A DNA stretch of 64,000 nucleotides from positions 1 to 64,000 of the forward strand of contig CAXXNZ010000027.1 in NCBI GenBank assembly GCA_963676075.2. Reading direction: 5' to 3'. A program made the position numbers and the translations under genes. This document shows, piece by piece, positions 8,141-17,209 of the stretch. Within the stretch, counting starts at the first letter, position 1; every line of letters begins with the position of its first letter. The DNA comes from JAHJQZ01 sp963676075. Its GTDB lineage: Bacteria > Pseudomonadota > Alphaproteobacteria > Rhizobiales > Devosiaceae. The notes below the pieces were generated by a model. That model made no database searches and was not told the DNA's origin. It saw nothing but the letters and a program-made list of their open reading frames with translations.

Positions 8141-9291
8141 TGCGCCGGCTCCTTTGTCGCAAAAAGCGCATCGCCGTCCGCGCCGATGCCGCGCACGCGC
8201 CGGTCGAGCACCAGATCGTCGTAGTCCGAGAACCTGATCGGCGTGCGCACCACGCGCATCGGCGAGCCGTCGACATTGCTGGCGGCCACGATGGTTCCGT
8301 TGGCGGCGATCTGCGGGCTGTCGACAACCTCGCGGTAGTCGCGCACGCGCCCGGCAGTGATACCAGCCTCGGCAAACCGGGTCAGCCAGTCTTCCGCCGG
8401 CGCTGTTATCAGAACATCCGCAATGCCCTCATTGAGCGCGTCACGGTTGCGAACGCGATCCTCCACGGTCAAAAACCGCTCATCTTCGACCCATTCCGGA
8501 TGCCCGAGAATGGCGCAAAGCGCCTTCCAGTGTGGCTTGATATGGGCGGAAAGCACCAGCATGCCATCTGCGACCGGGTACATTTCTGCCGGCGCGGCAT
8601 AGGCGGCACGATTTCCGACACGCGGCGGCAGCACGTCGGAATTGAGAAATTCTGCGAACTGCTGGGCCTGCAGGAATACGCCGACATCGAGCATCGACGT
8701 CGTGACCTTGCGACCGCAGCCTGACTGGAACCGACCGACCAACGCGCCGAGCACCCCGGTCGCCAACGTCATGGCGCTGGCCGCATCGATGATCGGCACG
8801 CCGGCCTTCATGGGCCCGTCATCCCCAGTCACCGACATCAATCCCGTTTCGGCCTGAAGAACGATGTCGACTCCTCCCCGTTTCTGTTCGGGGCCGGTCT
8901 CGCCGAAAGCCGAGAGCGCCGCATAAACGAGCCCCGGATTGTCGGCGGACAATTCTTCGTACCCCAGTCCGAGACGATCCATGACGCCGGGGCGGAAGGC
9001 CTCGACCACGACGTCAGCCGTCCCACACAGCTGACGGGCCACCGCCAGGTCGACGGCATTCTTGAGATCGAGAGCAACGGTCTGCTTGAGGACGTTATAG
9101 GCGGCGAATGTCGGGGCTGTGGGGCCGCCGCCAGCCTCCCGGGAACGCGTCAGACGCATGGGATCACCATCAGGGCTTTCCACCTTGATGACACGGGCAC
9201 CCATGGCCGCGAGCAGATCCGTGGCGCAAGGGCCAGCGATGAGTCGTGAAAAATCGATGACGGTAATGCCGTCTAGAGGAGCAGAAGTCAT
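8137..9291 (-). CDS. Family III CoA-transferase (CaiB/BaiF)
   Basis: 384-residue CoA-transferase that would move CoA from a donor such as succinyl-CoA onto an acid. N-terminal GITVIDFSRLIAGPCATDLLAAMGA and IKVESP are typical, and the catalytic aspartate should be the one in GGVDIVLQAETGLM. Start ATG at 9291 begins the conserved domain; upstream frame is noise. It follows the binding-protein gene by 70 bases and overlaps the crotonase start by four. It probably makes the CoA ester on which the next enzymes act. Confidence 0.92.
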   Translation of the reverse strand: MTSAPLDGITVIDFSRLIAGPCATDLLAAMGARVIKVESPDGDPMRLTRSREAGGGPTAPTFAAYNVLKQTVALDLKNAVDLAVARQLCGTADVVVEAFRPGVMDRLGLGYEELSADNPGLVYAALSAFGETGPEQKRGGVDIVLQAETGLMSVTGDDGPMKAGVPIIDAASAMTLATGVLGALVGRFQSGCGRKVTTSMLDVGVFLQAQQFAEFLNSDVLPPRVGNRAAYAAPAEMYPVADGMLVLSAHIKPHWKALCAILGHPEWVEDERFLTVEDRVRNRDALNEGIADVLITAPAEDWLTRFAEAGITAGRVRDYREVVDSPQIAANGTIVAASNVDGSPMRVVRTPIRFSDYDDLVLDRRVRGIGADGDALFATKEPAQ

Positions 9292-9361
9292 AAGATGCAG
9301 ACTTGTTTTATGAAGCGGCAGGGATGGGGTGAGGCGGCGGTTGTGCACCGCCTCACAAGGC

Positions 9362-10285
9362 TTACTTGGCGAGATTGATGCCCGGATCGATGGCGTAGTC
9401 GCCAAGTCCCCAGTGATCGAGCGCCTCTTTGTAGTAGCCCTCCTCGACCAGCACATTCATGGCAGCGTCGACAGCCTTGGCGATGTCGCCATTCTCCTTT
9501 GTCACGGTCATGCCGAGCAGAAGCGAACCGGCCTCGGGCAAGGCCACGTCGTCGACCGGCACGCCCTGGGACTGCTGATAGATGGTGTTGAACGTGCTGC
9601 CGGCATAGGCATCGATGCGGTGCGAGATCAGCGCCAGCATCATCGAGGGCGCATCGTCGAAGGACGCGAGGGATGGCCTTTCCAGGCCGGCATCGTCACA
9701 CACCTTCTCGAACGTCGAAAAGATCGACCAGGCTCCCTTCACTTCGCCATAAGTGCGACCGCAGACATCGGCCGCCTTCTCGATGCCCTCGGGATTGCCC
9801 TTTGCGACGACGATGGAATTGTTGGAATTGATGTAGTCGACGAAATCGAAGTTTTCCTGGCGCTCCACCGAGTCGCCATTGGTCGAGATGGTCAGATCGA
9901 TCTGACCTGATTGCAGGCCGAGAAGCTGCGAGGCGGTGTTGGGGAAGACGCTCGTCTCGAATGTCACGCCGAGCACCTGGGACAGGGCAGCCGCGAGGTC
10001 CGGCGTCAGCCCACGCACTTCCTCGGCACTATCGCCGGGAAAGTTGATCGGCGCGATGCCATTGGCCAGTGCCACCTTGAGCGAACCGGCTTCGAGCACC
10101 TTTGCAGGCAACATGGCGTGAATGCCTTCATTCACGCAGAAACTCGGGGTCAGTTGAGACTGTTTGGTGAGGTCAACGAGTTCATCCGCGGCAAAGGCAG
10201 ACATGACGGAGACTGACACCGCGCAAATACCCCCGAGCAGCACGGAACGGAAATGCGAGAAGGAAGTATGGGCAGAAGCGAACAC
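9362..10285 (-). CDS. Polar amino acid ABC transporter substrate-binding protein
   Basis: 307-residue periplasmic binding protein of the SBP_bac_3 family, with a signal peptide ending near SAFA/ADE. Recognisable blocks are RGLTPDLAAALSQVLGV, QSGQIDLTI and the hinge-to-C-terminal domain closing with ALDHWGLGDYAIDPG. First gene of the operon whose permease and ATPase are at 3807-4730 and 3007-3810. GTG start at 10285, with AGGAG eight bases upstream. The ligand is not evident; the operon context points to an amino acid or amino acid-like compound. Confidence 0.92.
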   Translation of the reverse strand: MFASAHTSFSHFRSVLLGGICAVSVSVMSAFAADELVDLTKQSQLTPSFCVNEGIHAMLPAKVLEAGSLKVALANGIAPINFPGDSAEEVRGLTPDLAAALSQVLGVTFETSVFPNTASQLLGLQSGQIDLTISTNGDSVERQENFDFVDYINSNNSIVVAKGNPEGIEKAADVCGRTYGEVKGAWSIFSTFEKVCDDAGLERPSLASFDDAPSMMLALISHRIDAYAGSTFNTIYQQSQGVPVDDVALPEAGSLLLGMTVTKENGDIAKAVDAAMNVLVEEGYYKEALDHWGLGDYAIDPGINLAK

Positions 10286-10319
10286 CTGAATTTCTCCTGA
10301 GCGGGCGACAAAACGACGG

Positions 10320-10372
10320 AGCCTTTCGTAAGGCTTTCACACAATGTCATATCGCTTATACATATTGTCAAC
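10320..10372 (-). promoter_or_regulatory. Candidate promoter/operator region of the amino-compound operon
   Basis: AT-rich leader of the binding-protein gene. On the minus strand a TTGACA box sits at 10367-10372 inside ACAAT-N18-ATTGT arms. A small hairpin (AGCCTT/AAGGCT, 10320-10335) lies closer to the gene. A plausible site for the DauR-type regulator, but no -10 box is convincing. Confidence 0.3.
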
Positions 10373-11172
10373 ACAAAAATGATGACAATTTATGCTCATC
10401 GCGAGTATGCATTAAATTTAGGCATTTTCTTATATCTATTTGATTTTTCGTTTTATTTTTCGCTTCGGAAATGTGCGGATCGAGCTTAGCGTCACGACGG
10501 GACACTCGAGCGAGAAATGCGGTTCGCAAACTTTGCTGGGATAACTGAGACCGGATGCTTTGGTCGGGTGCCGTACGCGGCATCTGGTGTTGCCTCAGAA
10601 GCACATCCGAGTGGAGACTTTCTTCAGCAAGCACTTTGCGAGAAAAGGCCGATGTTCTGATGGAACGCTTTGCTGTGCTGCGCCTTGCTCTGGGCTTGTC
10701 GGCGAATTCGGTTTCGTTTGCCAGAATGTCGGCAATTGCATTGCAGATGCCACAAGCGGCCTGGCGGGAACGGGCGAGAGACAGCCGATCAGCAACGCGC
10801 CTCATTATGCTGACACTATCGCGCCGGTAATCGCCGATTGCCTACCGAATTGACGCTCGAAGAGAAACCTGACGCCGGCTCGCGCTATCCGGCTCGGCTC
10901 CCCGCGAGTCACACTTATTCACAGCCAGGGAACGCTTCCTCGCAACTAGGTAACACTCGGCCCTCATTCGATCCGATCATGAATAAGTGTTACCCAATGA
11001 TGGAGTAACGGGTGCTCAAGGGGTCAGAAATCAAAAATTGCGGGGGTAGCCTGCAAAACCACCTCGGTTTTTGACAAGCATTTGAAAACGACGAATTTCC
11101 CGGAGCGCACATGTGCGGGTGCGACTCGTGGCTTTGTCGGTGAGGTTTTCTCACATGCGATTGGCGCTGCCC
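10373..11172. other. Gene-free stretch between two operons
   Basis: About 800 bases with no convincing coding frame. Several 60-145 codon frames overlap each other on both strands, but none has domain-like composition or a ribosome-binding site. The only structured item is an inverted repeat at 10906-10995. Base composition is mixed, with an AT-rich part near 10373-10460. Probably degraded sequence. Confidence 0.5.
10906..10995. repeat. Imperfect inverted repeat in gene-free region
   Basis: Arm 1 at 10906-10922 (GAGTCACACTTATTCAC) is the reverse complement of arm 2 at 10979-10995 (ATGAATAAGTGTTACCC) at 14 of 17 positions. The arms are 56 bases apart, and a further GTAACAC motif lies between them. 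They resemble IS-end sequences, but no transposase remains. Confidence 0.4.
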
Positions 11173-12705
11173 TCACCCCACATCGACCTCGACCCATCCT
11201 TTGCCGACAGTCCTGATGGCCAGTATTGAGCCCGATGGCGTGGCAAATGGAGGCTCGTCCCCTGCCCCGATCCAGTCGTCGTCGGCACGCATGACGCGCC
11301 CAGCGGACTTTGTTGCCAGCGTCGAAAGAATCGACCCAAAGGGCATCTGATGCCACCTGGCCTTCTTGGCGTCGGCCTCGTTGACGGGAACGAACGCCGA
11401 CAGGTCGGCATGGACCATCTTTTCGAGGCCGTTGCGTTCTGGCGTGGCGTTGTGACTGCCGTGATGGGCGACCTTGAGATAAACGGTGCGGGCCAGCAGA
11501 TCGTCCGATGTCACGCCGGTATCGGTCCAGGTCTGCTTTTCCCAGCTCAGCCAATTGCCGATCTGGGCATCGCCGGGGAAAAGACAGACGCGGCCGGTAT
11601 CCGTGAACTCGAAGGCCAAAACCAGGCTCGTATTGTTGACGCCCCTGTCGAGCTGCAGGGCGAGATCGGCGGCGATACCCATCCAGTCGGCGTCGATCCG
11701 CCGCCAGCTCTGGTCACCCAAATGCTCGGCGCCCTCGTCCAGAGGCGGCGCCTCGCCGGCATAATTATCGGCAACAAATTTGAGGATGGCTGGCTCGCTC
11801 TTGCCGGCCAGCACGTCGTCGAGGTCGTGGCCATGGCTGTCGCCGAACGGATTCGCCTCGATGGCCCAGTCTTCGCCCTCCTCGCTCAGCGCGAAGCTGG
11901 CGCTCAGGGCCCGTTCGAAGCCCCAGCCAGTGCGGGCGCCGAAGTGATACATCTCGTCGGAGCGCTCCTCGAGCCGCAGCATGCTCCGGTCGCGTGGCGG
12001 GCCGAGCACGAAAATGCGCACCCCATCGAGACCGGGAATGGTGATCGGGGTGCCGCCCGGCTCGAGATAGGTCGGGGATTTCGGCGCGATGGTCGCAGCG
12101 GCCGCATTGCGGGCGGTGCGCACCTTGTCGCCGGCGGCACCGTAATAAAAGCCGGTGAGCGAACTGATACCATCCCTCAGACCTTCGAGATGCGGTGTCA
12201 GCGCTGGGCTTGCCGCAAGCTTGTTGCCAACCATCTGCAGGGCTGCCAGCGCCTGCCCGCGATATTTGTCGAACTCGCGAGCCATCTGGTCGTCGGGGTT
12301 TTCGGTCCAGGCCATCCAGACGTCGCGGATCCTGATGTCCTTGAAAACGTCCCGCGCCGTCCAGAAGCCCGACACATGATCCCAGTGCTCATGGGTAACG
12401 ACTAGGACGTCGATCGGCTCGCCGGCGAGCGTATCCCTTATGTCCTCGGCAATACTTTGGATGATCTTGGTTCCACCCTTGACGATGGAATGCAGGCCGC
12501 AATCGATAAGCATACGGAAGTCCGTGCCGTCGGGCTTGGAGAAGGTCAGAAGATGACAGTCACCGATGCCCTGGCAGTAATGACGGATGGTCAGGCGCGG
12601 TGCCGTCGTGGGGGCCGCGACGACGGGTGACGGCGCATCTGCAGTGGCAGCGCGTGTCCTGCGCCGGGAGCGCTTCGGCTTGGAAGCAGTCTTAGCTCTC
12701 GCCAT
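11173..12705 (-). CDS. MBL-fold metallo-hydrolase paired with the dual-protease protein
   Basis: 510-residue cytoplasmic protein of the ComEC/Rec2-like branch of the metallo-beta-lactamase fold. After a basic, disordered N-terminus (about residues 1-36) come GIGDCHLL, the metal motif THEHWDH (His105, His107, Asp109, His110), FPGDAQIG and VAHHGSHNA. These supply the usual two-metal ligands. No signal peptide or membrane segment, so it is not a ComEC channel. ATG at 12705 has GGGAGG just upstream, and the gene begins inside the last 14 bases of the protease gene, so the two are translationally coupled. Substrate unknown; nucleic acid, nucleotide or small ester are all possible. Confidence 0.85.
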   Translation of the reverse strand: MARAKTASKPKRSRRRTRAATADAPSPVVAAPTTAPRLTIRHYCQGIGDCHLLTFSKPDGTDFRMLIDCGLHSIVKGGTKIIQSIAEDIRDTLAGEPIDVLVVTHEHWDHVSGFWTARDVFKDIRIRDVWMAWTENPDDQMAREFDKYRGQALAALQMVGNKLAASPALTPHLEGLRDGISSLTGFYYGAAGDKVRTARNAAAATIAPKSPTYLEPGGTPITIPGLDGVRIFVLGPPRDRSMLRLEERSDEMYHFGARTGWGFERALSASFALSEEGEDWAIEANPFGDSHGHDLDDVLAGKSEPAILKFVADNYAGEAPPLDEGAEHLGDQSWRRIDADWMGIAADLALQLDRGVNNTSLVLAFEFTDTGRVCLFPGDAQIGNWLSWEKQTWTDTGVTSDDLLARTVYLKVAHHGSHNATPERNGLEKMVHADLSAFVPVNEADAKKARWHQMPFGSILSTLATKSAGRVMRADDDWIGAGDEPPFATPSGSILAIRTVGKGWVEVDVG

Positions 12706-15700
12706 CGGAACCTCCCGGATCTGAATGGAGCAAGGCGAAAGGCTCGCCGCCGTCATCGCCACCGAAATAGAGCGCCCTGAGCAGCGACAGGAAATTGCCG
12801 GCGGCGGTCTCGGCCTGGCGTTTCCGCCGACTGGTGCTGCCGGTGCTTTTAATGATGGCAAAGCGGATGGCTTCGTTGCCTTCGCTCGGATCGATGATCA
12901 GCGTCGCGCCGCCGCGGAACCAGACGAACGGCTCATCCTTCTTTGCGCCTTCAAGCAGAAGAGTGCCGTCCGGCCGCATCGGCACGCGCTGCTGGATCAC
13001 CGCGACGATCTCGGTGCGGAAAGACCCGTCGGCCTCGACGCGCCGTGTCGGCCTTATGCCGTGGACCTCGAAGGTCGTCTTGCCCTTGGGTGCCTTGCGG
13101 TAGACGCGCCCGTTGGCTCGATAGCGCGGCACATCCGGCAGGAGCCCGAACTGGGCATGAAGGTCCGGGTCGCGCGCGAGCGTGCTCCTGAGGTCTTCGA
13201 ACAGCGCCCAGCGATTGGCCTCGTTGAGGGCAAAGACGCGCGACCGGTCGAGCTTCTGATCCCAACCGGGATCGATATTCCTGATCCAGCGGCGGATGAG
13301 CGATTTCGGAAACAGTTCCGGTTCGGGCCCGCTCCATTTGAGCGTCTCGGTCGAGACCGTGCGGACATTGACCGGAATGAGCTTCCAGCTCCGGAAGGAT
13401 TCGACGAAGGCCAGCCGGTAGTTGAGCGGATCCTCCGGAAAGGCGTCGGCATCGGCCGTGATGATGGCCCTGAGATATTCGCCGAAGGTGATATCGACCG
13501 GCGGGCAATAATCGAGGGCCCGGATGCACATATTGAGCATCTGCTGCGCCGTCTTGGCGACTTCCTCGGCCAAGCCCTCGACCAGACCGGGATGCAGCGC
13601 CCCGGCCGGAAGCACGCCGGAGCCGCCGGTGGCGAGCTGGGTCAGGGCTGCGACACGGCGCTCGACGATCCTGAGGAAGGCCTCGTAGACCGCGTAGACG
13701 AGGATCGAGCCACGCGCATGCGCCTCGAACGTCGTGTCGTAATCGAGTTCACTCATTTTCGACGTGCCGTAGTCTCGCAGCGGCCCGCCGCGCCCGCTGC
13801 CCTCACCGAACTGCTTTGCAAGTCCGCTCAGCAGATTGGCCGCCTGAAGATTGCCGCGCGTCCGGGCGATCTCGAACTTCACCAGATCCTTGAGCGTGAA
13901 GTGCTGGAACACCGCGACGATGTCGGCAAAGGCTTCGTGGAAGGCCGGCACGTCCGGGTTCGAGGCTTCCTGGAAGCGGCGGTGCAACCCATCGAGCAGG
14001 GCGTGCGACATCTCGTGGGCGATGACGTCGCTTGACAGGCAGGAAAAGACCATCGTGCCCGGCACTGTGGTATCGCCGCTCCGGCTGCTCGCCTGGAAAT
14101 AGCCGAACAACAGCGCCACCTTGTCCGGGCTGTAGTAGGCATTCTCGGCCCTCAGGGCATGCGGATAGATGCGCAAGCGCGGCACTTCGCGGAACTCGCC
14201 CGACTTGGTGTCGTAATGCGGCGCCCAGAGCGCGCGTCGTCCAAGGGCGCGCTCGAAGGTCTTGATGGTGGTCATGGCGACCGCATAGACCATCTGTTGG
14301 TGGAATTGCGGATTGCCCTCGGACGGCGCCAGACCGTCCTGAGCCAGCAGTGCCTTGTCGTTGAGATCCACCGGACCGTAGATGCGCTTCGAGGCCGGAT
14401 CGATGTCGACCACTTCGAGGTATTCGCCAACCGGTCCCGGCTTGAGCGCTGCGCTCGTGCTCGGCACATCGTCCCAGGGTACGCTGACCGTGACCTCCTG
14501 CACCGACACCGAGTCCAGATTCTGCGACAGGGTCGGATCGAGCGCATAGATGCGCAAGCGGCGTTTCGGCGGCGGCGCGGGATGTGGCTCCCGGACGATG
14601 CGCGGCTTGCTCGGCGGTGTGGCCGATTTTGCCTCTGGCGCCCTGCCCGCCCGGCCGAGGCGCGCTTCCAGCAAGACGCGCAGCGGCTTTGACGGATTTC
14701 CCTCGTCGAGGGCCGCTTCGAGATAGGTGTTGATCGCTCCGCGCGGGATCGAAGCGACGTCCTCGGTCTCCGGATTGGGAATGGCTGCATCCACCGAAGC
14801 CACGCGCTGCGCCATCTGCGTCAGTTCGAGTGCAAGCATTTGCCTTTGGCCCGGCAGGATCGGTGCCGCGCTGATGGCGCCGTCGAACAGCAGGTCGATC
14901 CACGACCAGGAGTCGCGTGCGGGTGGCGTGATCGTGAGGCGGCCCTCAGCCCGCGGTCCGATCTGCAGGGCATCGAAGGCGCGGACGACGCCGTTGCCGA
15001 TCTTTTCGAACACCTCCTTGTTGCCCATTTTGGCCGTCTGCTTGGCGGCGCTTTTAAACAGGGCTTCGCGCACCGCCTCGACACGCGCCCAAGGCTTGTA
15101 GGTCTTGACCTCATCCCAGTGCTCGGCAAGCCAGAGTGCGGCTGCGGCCGCTACCTGCGGCGTCGCCGAGGACGTGCCCGAGCCGTCCATGTCGATGATG
15201 TTCGGCGCGCCGAGTTCCGGCCACTGGATGTTGGGCGTGTAGGCGCCGAGTGCCGTTTTCATCTTCTCGGGCGGACCATAATTCCCCTGCATGGCGCGGA
15301 ACGGCATGTTGGCATAGGCACGGCCGTCACCCATGACGCCGCAGGCCGCGATCACCCGCCGGTAGCGCGCCGGGAAGACGATGGAGCGCGGCATCGGATA
15401 GCCGGAGAAATTGTTGCCGCCCGCCGTGACCACGACGACGCCCGACTCGTAGGCCAAGTTGATGGCATCGACCAAGGCTGTCGACGACAACCCACCCATG
15501 CTCATGGTCAGGATCTGTACGCCCTGTTCTATGGCGTACTGGATGCCTTCAACCATGGTGCCGGTGGTGAAGTGAACCACACCGTCAGCGATGCGGACGG
15601 GAATGACCTTCACCCCCGGCGCAGCGCCGATGAAATCGGCGAACCCGTCCCAACCCGGCGCGCCGGCGGGCACTTTGTTGCCGGCAAGAATGCCCAGTGT

Positions 15701-16378
15701 CCCCATGCCATGGCCGCGATTGGTCAGCGGTCCGGACGCCGGCGCCCTGTCCGTCGCGTCATTCTGGTCTTCGCCGGGAATGGTGTTGCGCTGCTTGTCC
15801 CGTTGCAAGCCGGCTGGCACGGTCGAATGGTTGGGATGGAAGCCGGTGTCGAGATGGGCGACGGTAATGCGGCCCTGCTTGTTACCGACCCGCGCCTGCG
15901 CCGCCGCGAACTGGCTGAACGCGTCGCCGAGATTCCAGGCGACATCAGGTTTGACGACCGCTTTGCCTTCGTTTGGGTCCTGAGGATTGAAGACGCCATC
16001 GGCAAAGGGCAGACCTGCCCCCGTATGGCCCTCATAGTCCCAGGACTGCTCGATATCTGGCTCCACGGCTAGGATCTTTGGCCCGCCTTCTGCCGCAAAG
16101 GCCTTGCTCCTTTTGACGAGGGCGTGCGCGTCGTCCCAGACGTTTCCTGACCGACCACCGCGATCGACCACGAACCAAATCGCCGCGGACTCGCCGGCAA
16201 AGGCACTGCGGCCACGCAAAGGTCCGGCCGGCAGGGTGAGAATGGGTTTCACCGTCGCATCCGCCAGACCCGCCATTTGACTGAGGCCTTGCAGCTGTTG
16301 CTGGGAGCCCTCCGCCTTAACCAGGAACCGCTTCGTTCTCGCCATTGCTTTGACCCCGAAGTGCTCGGTGAATCGCAT
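12692..16378 (-). CDS. Large cytoplasmic protein with subtilisin (S8) and HExxH zinc-protease domains
   Basis: 1228 residues. Residues about 165-470 form a subtilisin-type domain with the full triad: Asp177 (VAHLDTGFHPNH), His223 (RGHGMGTLG), Ser403 (GTSSATP), plus the oxyanion Asn in TAGGNNFSG. A Pro-rich linker follows near 585-605. Residues about 610-950 carry a gluzincin-like centre: HEMSH (788-792) and Glu815 in FHEAFADI, as in M4-type proteases. The C-terminal 250 residues are unassigned. No signal peptide or membrane segment. Both active sites look intact. Start uncertain: ATG 16378 or 16345, neither with a strong ribosome-binding site. Overlaps the MBL-fold gene. Function unknown; regulated intracellular proteolysis or a conflict/defence role are possible. 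Confidence 0.9.
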   Translation of the reverse strand: MRFTEHFGVKAMARTKRFLVKAEGSQQQLQGLSQMAGLADATVKPILTLPAGPLRGRSAFAGESAAIWFVVDRGGRSGNVWDDAHALVKRSKAFAAEGGPKILAVEPDIEQSWDYEGHTGAGLPFADGVFNPQDPNEGKAVVKPDVAWNLGDAFSQFAAAQARVGNKQGRITVAHLDTGFHPNHSTVPAGLQRDKQRNTIPGEDQNDATDRAPASGPLTNRGHGMGTLGILAGNKVPAGAPGWDGFADFIGAAPGVKVIPVRIADGVVHFTTGTMVEGIQYAIEQGVQILTMSMGGLSSTALVDAINLAYESGVVVVTAGGNNFSGYPMPRSIVFPARYRRVIAACGVMGDGRAYANMPFRAMQGNYGPPEKMKTALGAYTPNIQWPELGAPNIIDMDGSGTSSATPQVAAAAALWLAEHWDEVKTYKPWARVEAVREALFKSAAKQTAKMGNKEVFEKIGNGVVRAFDALQIGPRAEGRLTITPPARDSWSWIDLLFDGAISAAPILPGQRQMLALELTQMAQRVASVDAAIPNPETEDVASIPRGAINTYLEAALDEGNPSKPLRVLLEARLGRAGRAPEAKSATPPSKPRIVREPHPAPPPKRRLRIYALDPTLSQNLDSVSVQEVTVSVPWDDVPSTSAALKPGPVGEYLEVVDIDPASKRIYGPVDLNDKALLAQDGLAPSEGNPQFHQQMVYAVAMTTIKTFERALGRRALWAPHYDTKSGEFREVPRLRIYPHALRAENAYYSPDKVALLFGYFQASSRSGDTTVPGTMVFSCLSSDVIAHEMSHALLDGLHRRFQEASNPDVPAFHEAFADIVAVFQHFTLKDLVKFEIARTRGNLQAANLLSGLAKQFGEGSGRGGPLRDYGTSKMSELDYDTTFEAHARGSILVYAVYEAFLRIVERRVAALTQLATGGSGVLPAGALHPGLVEGLAEEVAKTAQQMLNMCIRALDYCPPVDITFGEYLRAIITADADAFPEDPLNYRLAFVESFRSWKLIPVNVRTVSTETLKWSGPEPELFPKSLIRRWIRNIDPGWDQKLDRSRVFALNEANRWALFEDLRSTLARDPDLHAQFGLLPDVPRYRANGRVYRKAPKGKTTFEVHGIRPTRRVEADGSFRTEIVAVIQQRVPMRPDGTLLLEGAKKDEPFVWFRGGATLIIDPSEGNEAIRFAIIKSTGSTSRRKRQAETAAGNFLSLLRALYFGGDDGGEPFALLHSDPGGSDGES

Positions 16379-16760
16379 ACAGCCTAAATGCAGAGATAAT
16401 TACTTAGTAGCATTCTAGCACCAAAACTAAATTCAGGCGACATTTCGCCAGAATTATTACTCTATATCTTACTTCTTCGACACTTATCGGCCAAAATGGA
16501 AGTGCCCGCTTCTTGCACAAGAAAGCCGAGAAATTGCTGTGGCAAAATGAGATCAAAATACCGTATCGGGGTCCGAGAATGACTCGCCTAATTGCTGAAA
16601 CCACCGCTACGGCGGTCCGCAACATGCCGTCAACAAACATGCGCAAGCTCAATGCTCATGTCGAGAAGTGAACAAAAACGCTGGGGCTCGCGCTTAATCG
16701 CCGGACAAATCCGCCGGCCCAAACAGGTGACGTCGATGCGCCCGGCGTCATCGCCTATCC
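16379..16760. other. Gene-free stretch upstream of the protease module
   Basis: About 380 bases. The part nearest the protease gene (16380-16470) is AT-rich and probably holds its promoter. A plus-strand frame from 16579, with one stop at its 31st codon, reads protein-like and ends in DAPGVIAYP, which faintly recalls the N-terminus of isoprenylcysteine methyltransferase-like proteins. Too short to call. Confidence 0.4.
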
Positions 16761-16940
16761 TTAGTGTCGAAGTACCAAGCTATTGGTCATCAGAATCTCA
16801 ACGCCGGCTTCCTCGAGGGTGTCACGAATTTTTGCCAACGTTGTTGGGCGTACAGTTCCTTCCTCGGCTTCGACTGTCGCCAGCGTCTTTCGGCTGACAC
16901 CTGCGGCAACTTCCAAGGCCTCTTGGCAGATGCGGAGCAT
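16761..16940 (-). pseudogene. Short XRE-type HTH protein, probably an N-terminally truncated remnant
   Basis: A 59-codon frame from ATG 16940 to TAA 16761 encodes a recognisable XRE/Cro helix-turn-helix: VAAGVSRKTLATVEAEEG, then RPTTLAKIRDTLEEAGVEIL. This is the usual layout of small single-domain regulators, but the first helix (normally LGWSQEELA) is cut short, and the frame begins directly against a TetR remnant. No ribosome-binding site is evident. It is most likely the surviving part of a regulator broken by rearrangement; a functional short protein cannot be ruled out. Confidence 0.6.
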
Positions 16941-16954
16941 GCTTCAGGTTCCGC

Positions 16955-17183
16955 GGACCTGGACCTCAGCCAATCGTGCAGCTGTTCCGCTTTCGGCGTT
17001 GCAATACCCTGCCGAAGCTCCTCGATGCCGGCGGACAACCGCAGTGCGGAAGGCTTCACCCTTGGATTTGAAATGACAGTAGAAGCCGCCGTTGGTGACG
17101 CCGGCCGCCTTTGTCAGCGCGTCGATGCCGGCACCGCCAAACCCTTCCTTTCGAAACACCTGAATGCGCATCAGGCCAACCAT
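16955..17183 (-). pseudogene. TetR-family regulator fragment
   Basis: Encodes the N-terminal TetR DNA-binding helix-turn-helix: VFRKEGFGGAGIDALTKAAGVTNGGFYCHFKSKGEAF, close to the TetR consensus through GFY.HF.SK. After about residue 48 the sense moves to another frame (SAGIEELRQGIATPK), implying a frameshift near 17060. The gene then ends abruptly against the XRE remnant at 16940. The ligand-binding domain is missing. Non-functional as it stands. Confidence 0.65.
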
Positions 17184-17209
17184 AGGCCCGGATTGCCTAT
17201 AGAATCTGG

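Noticed and set aside
10368..10853. Overlapping 90-145 codon frames on both strands downstream of 10.3 kb
   Set aside because: They overlap each other, lack ribosome-binding sites and have low-complexity composition with no recognisable domain.
12725..14035. 436-codon plus-strand frame opposite the protease gene, and similar long antisense frames opposite ppdK and the binding proteins
   Set aside because: They are GC-driven mirror frames of well-supported genes, with no domain content.
16404..16652. 82-codon minus-strand frame upstream of the protease gene
   Set aside because: It has no ribosome-binding site and no family resemblance, and it occupies the AT-rich promoter area of the protease gene.
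16579..16760. Plus-strand frame ending DAPGVIAYP as an isoprenylcysteine methyltransferase remnant
   Set aside because: It is interrupted by a stop and the resemblance rests on a single short motif.
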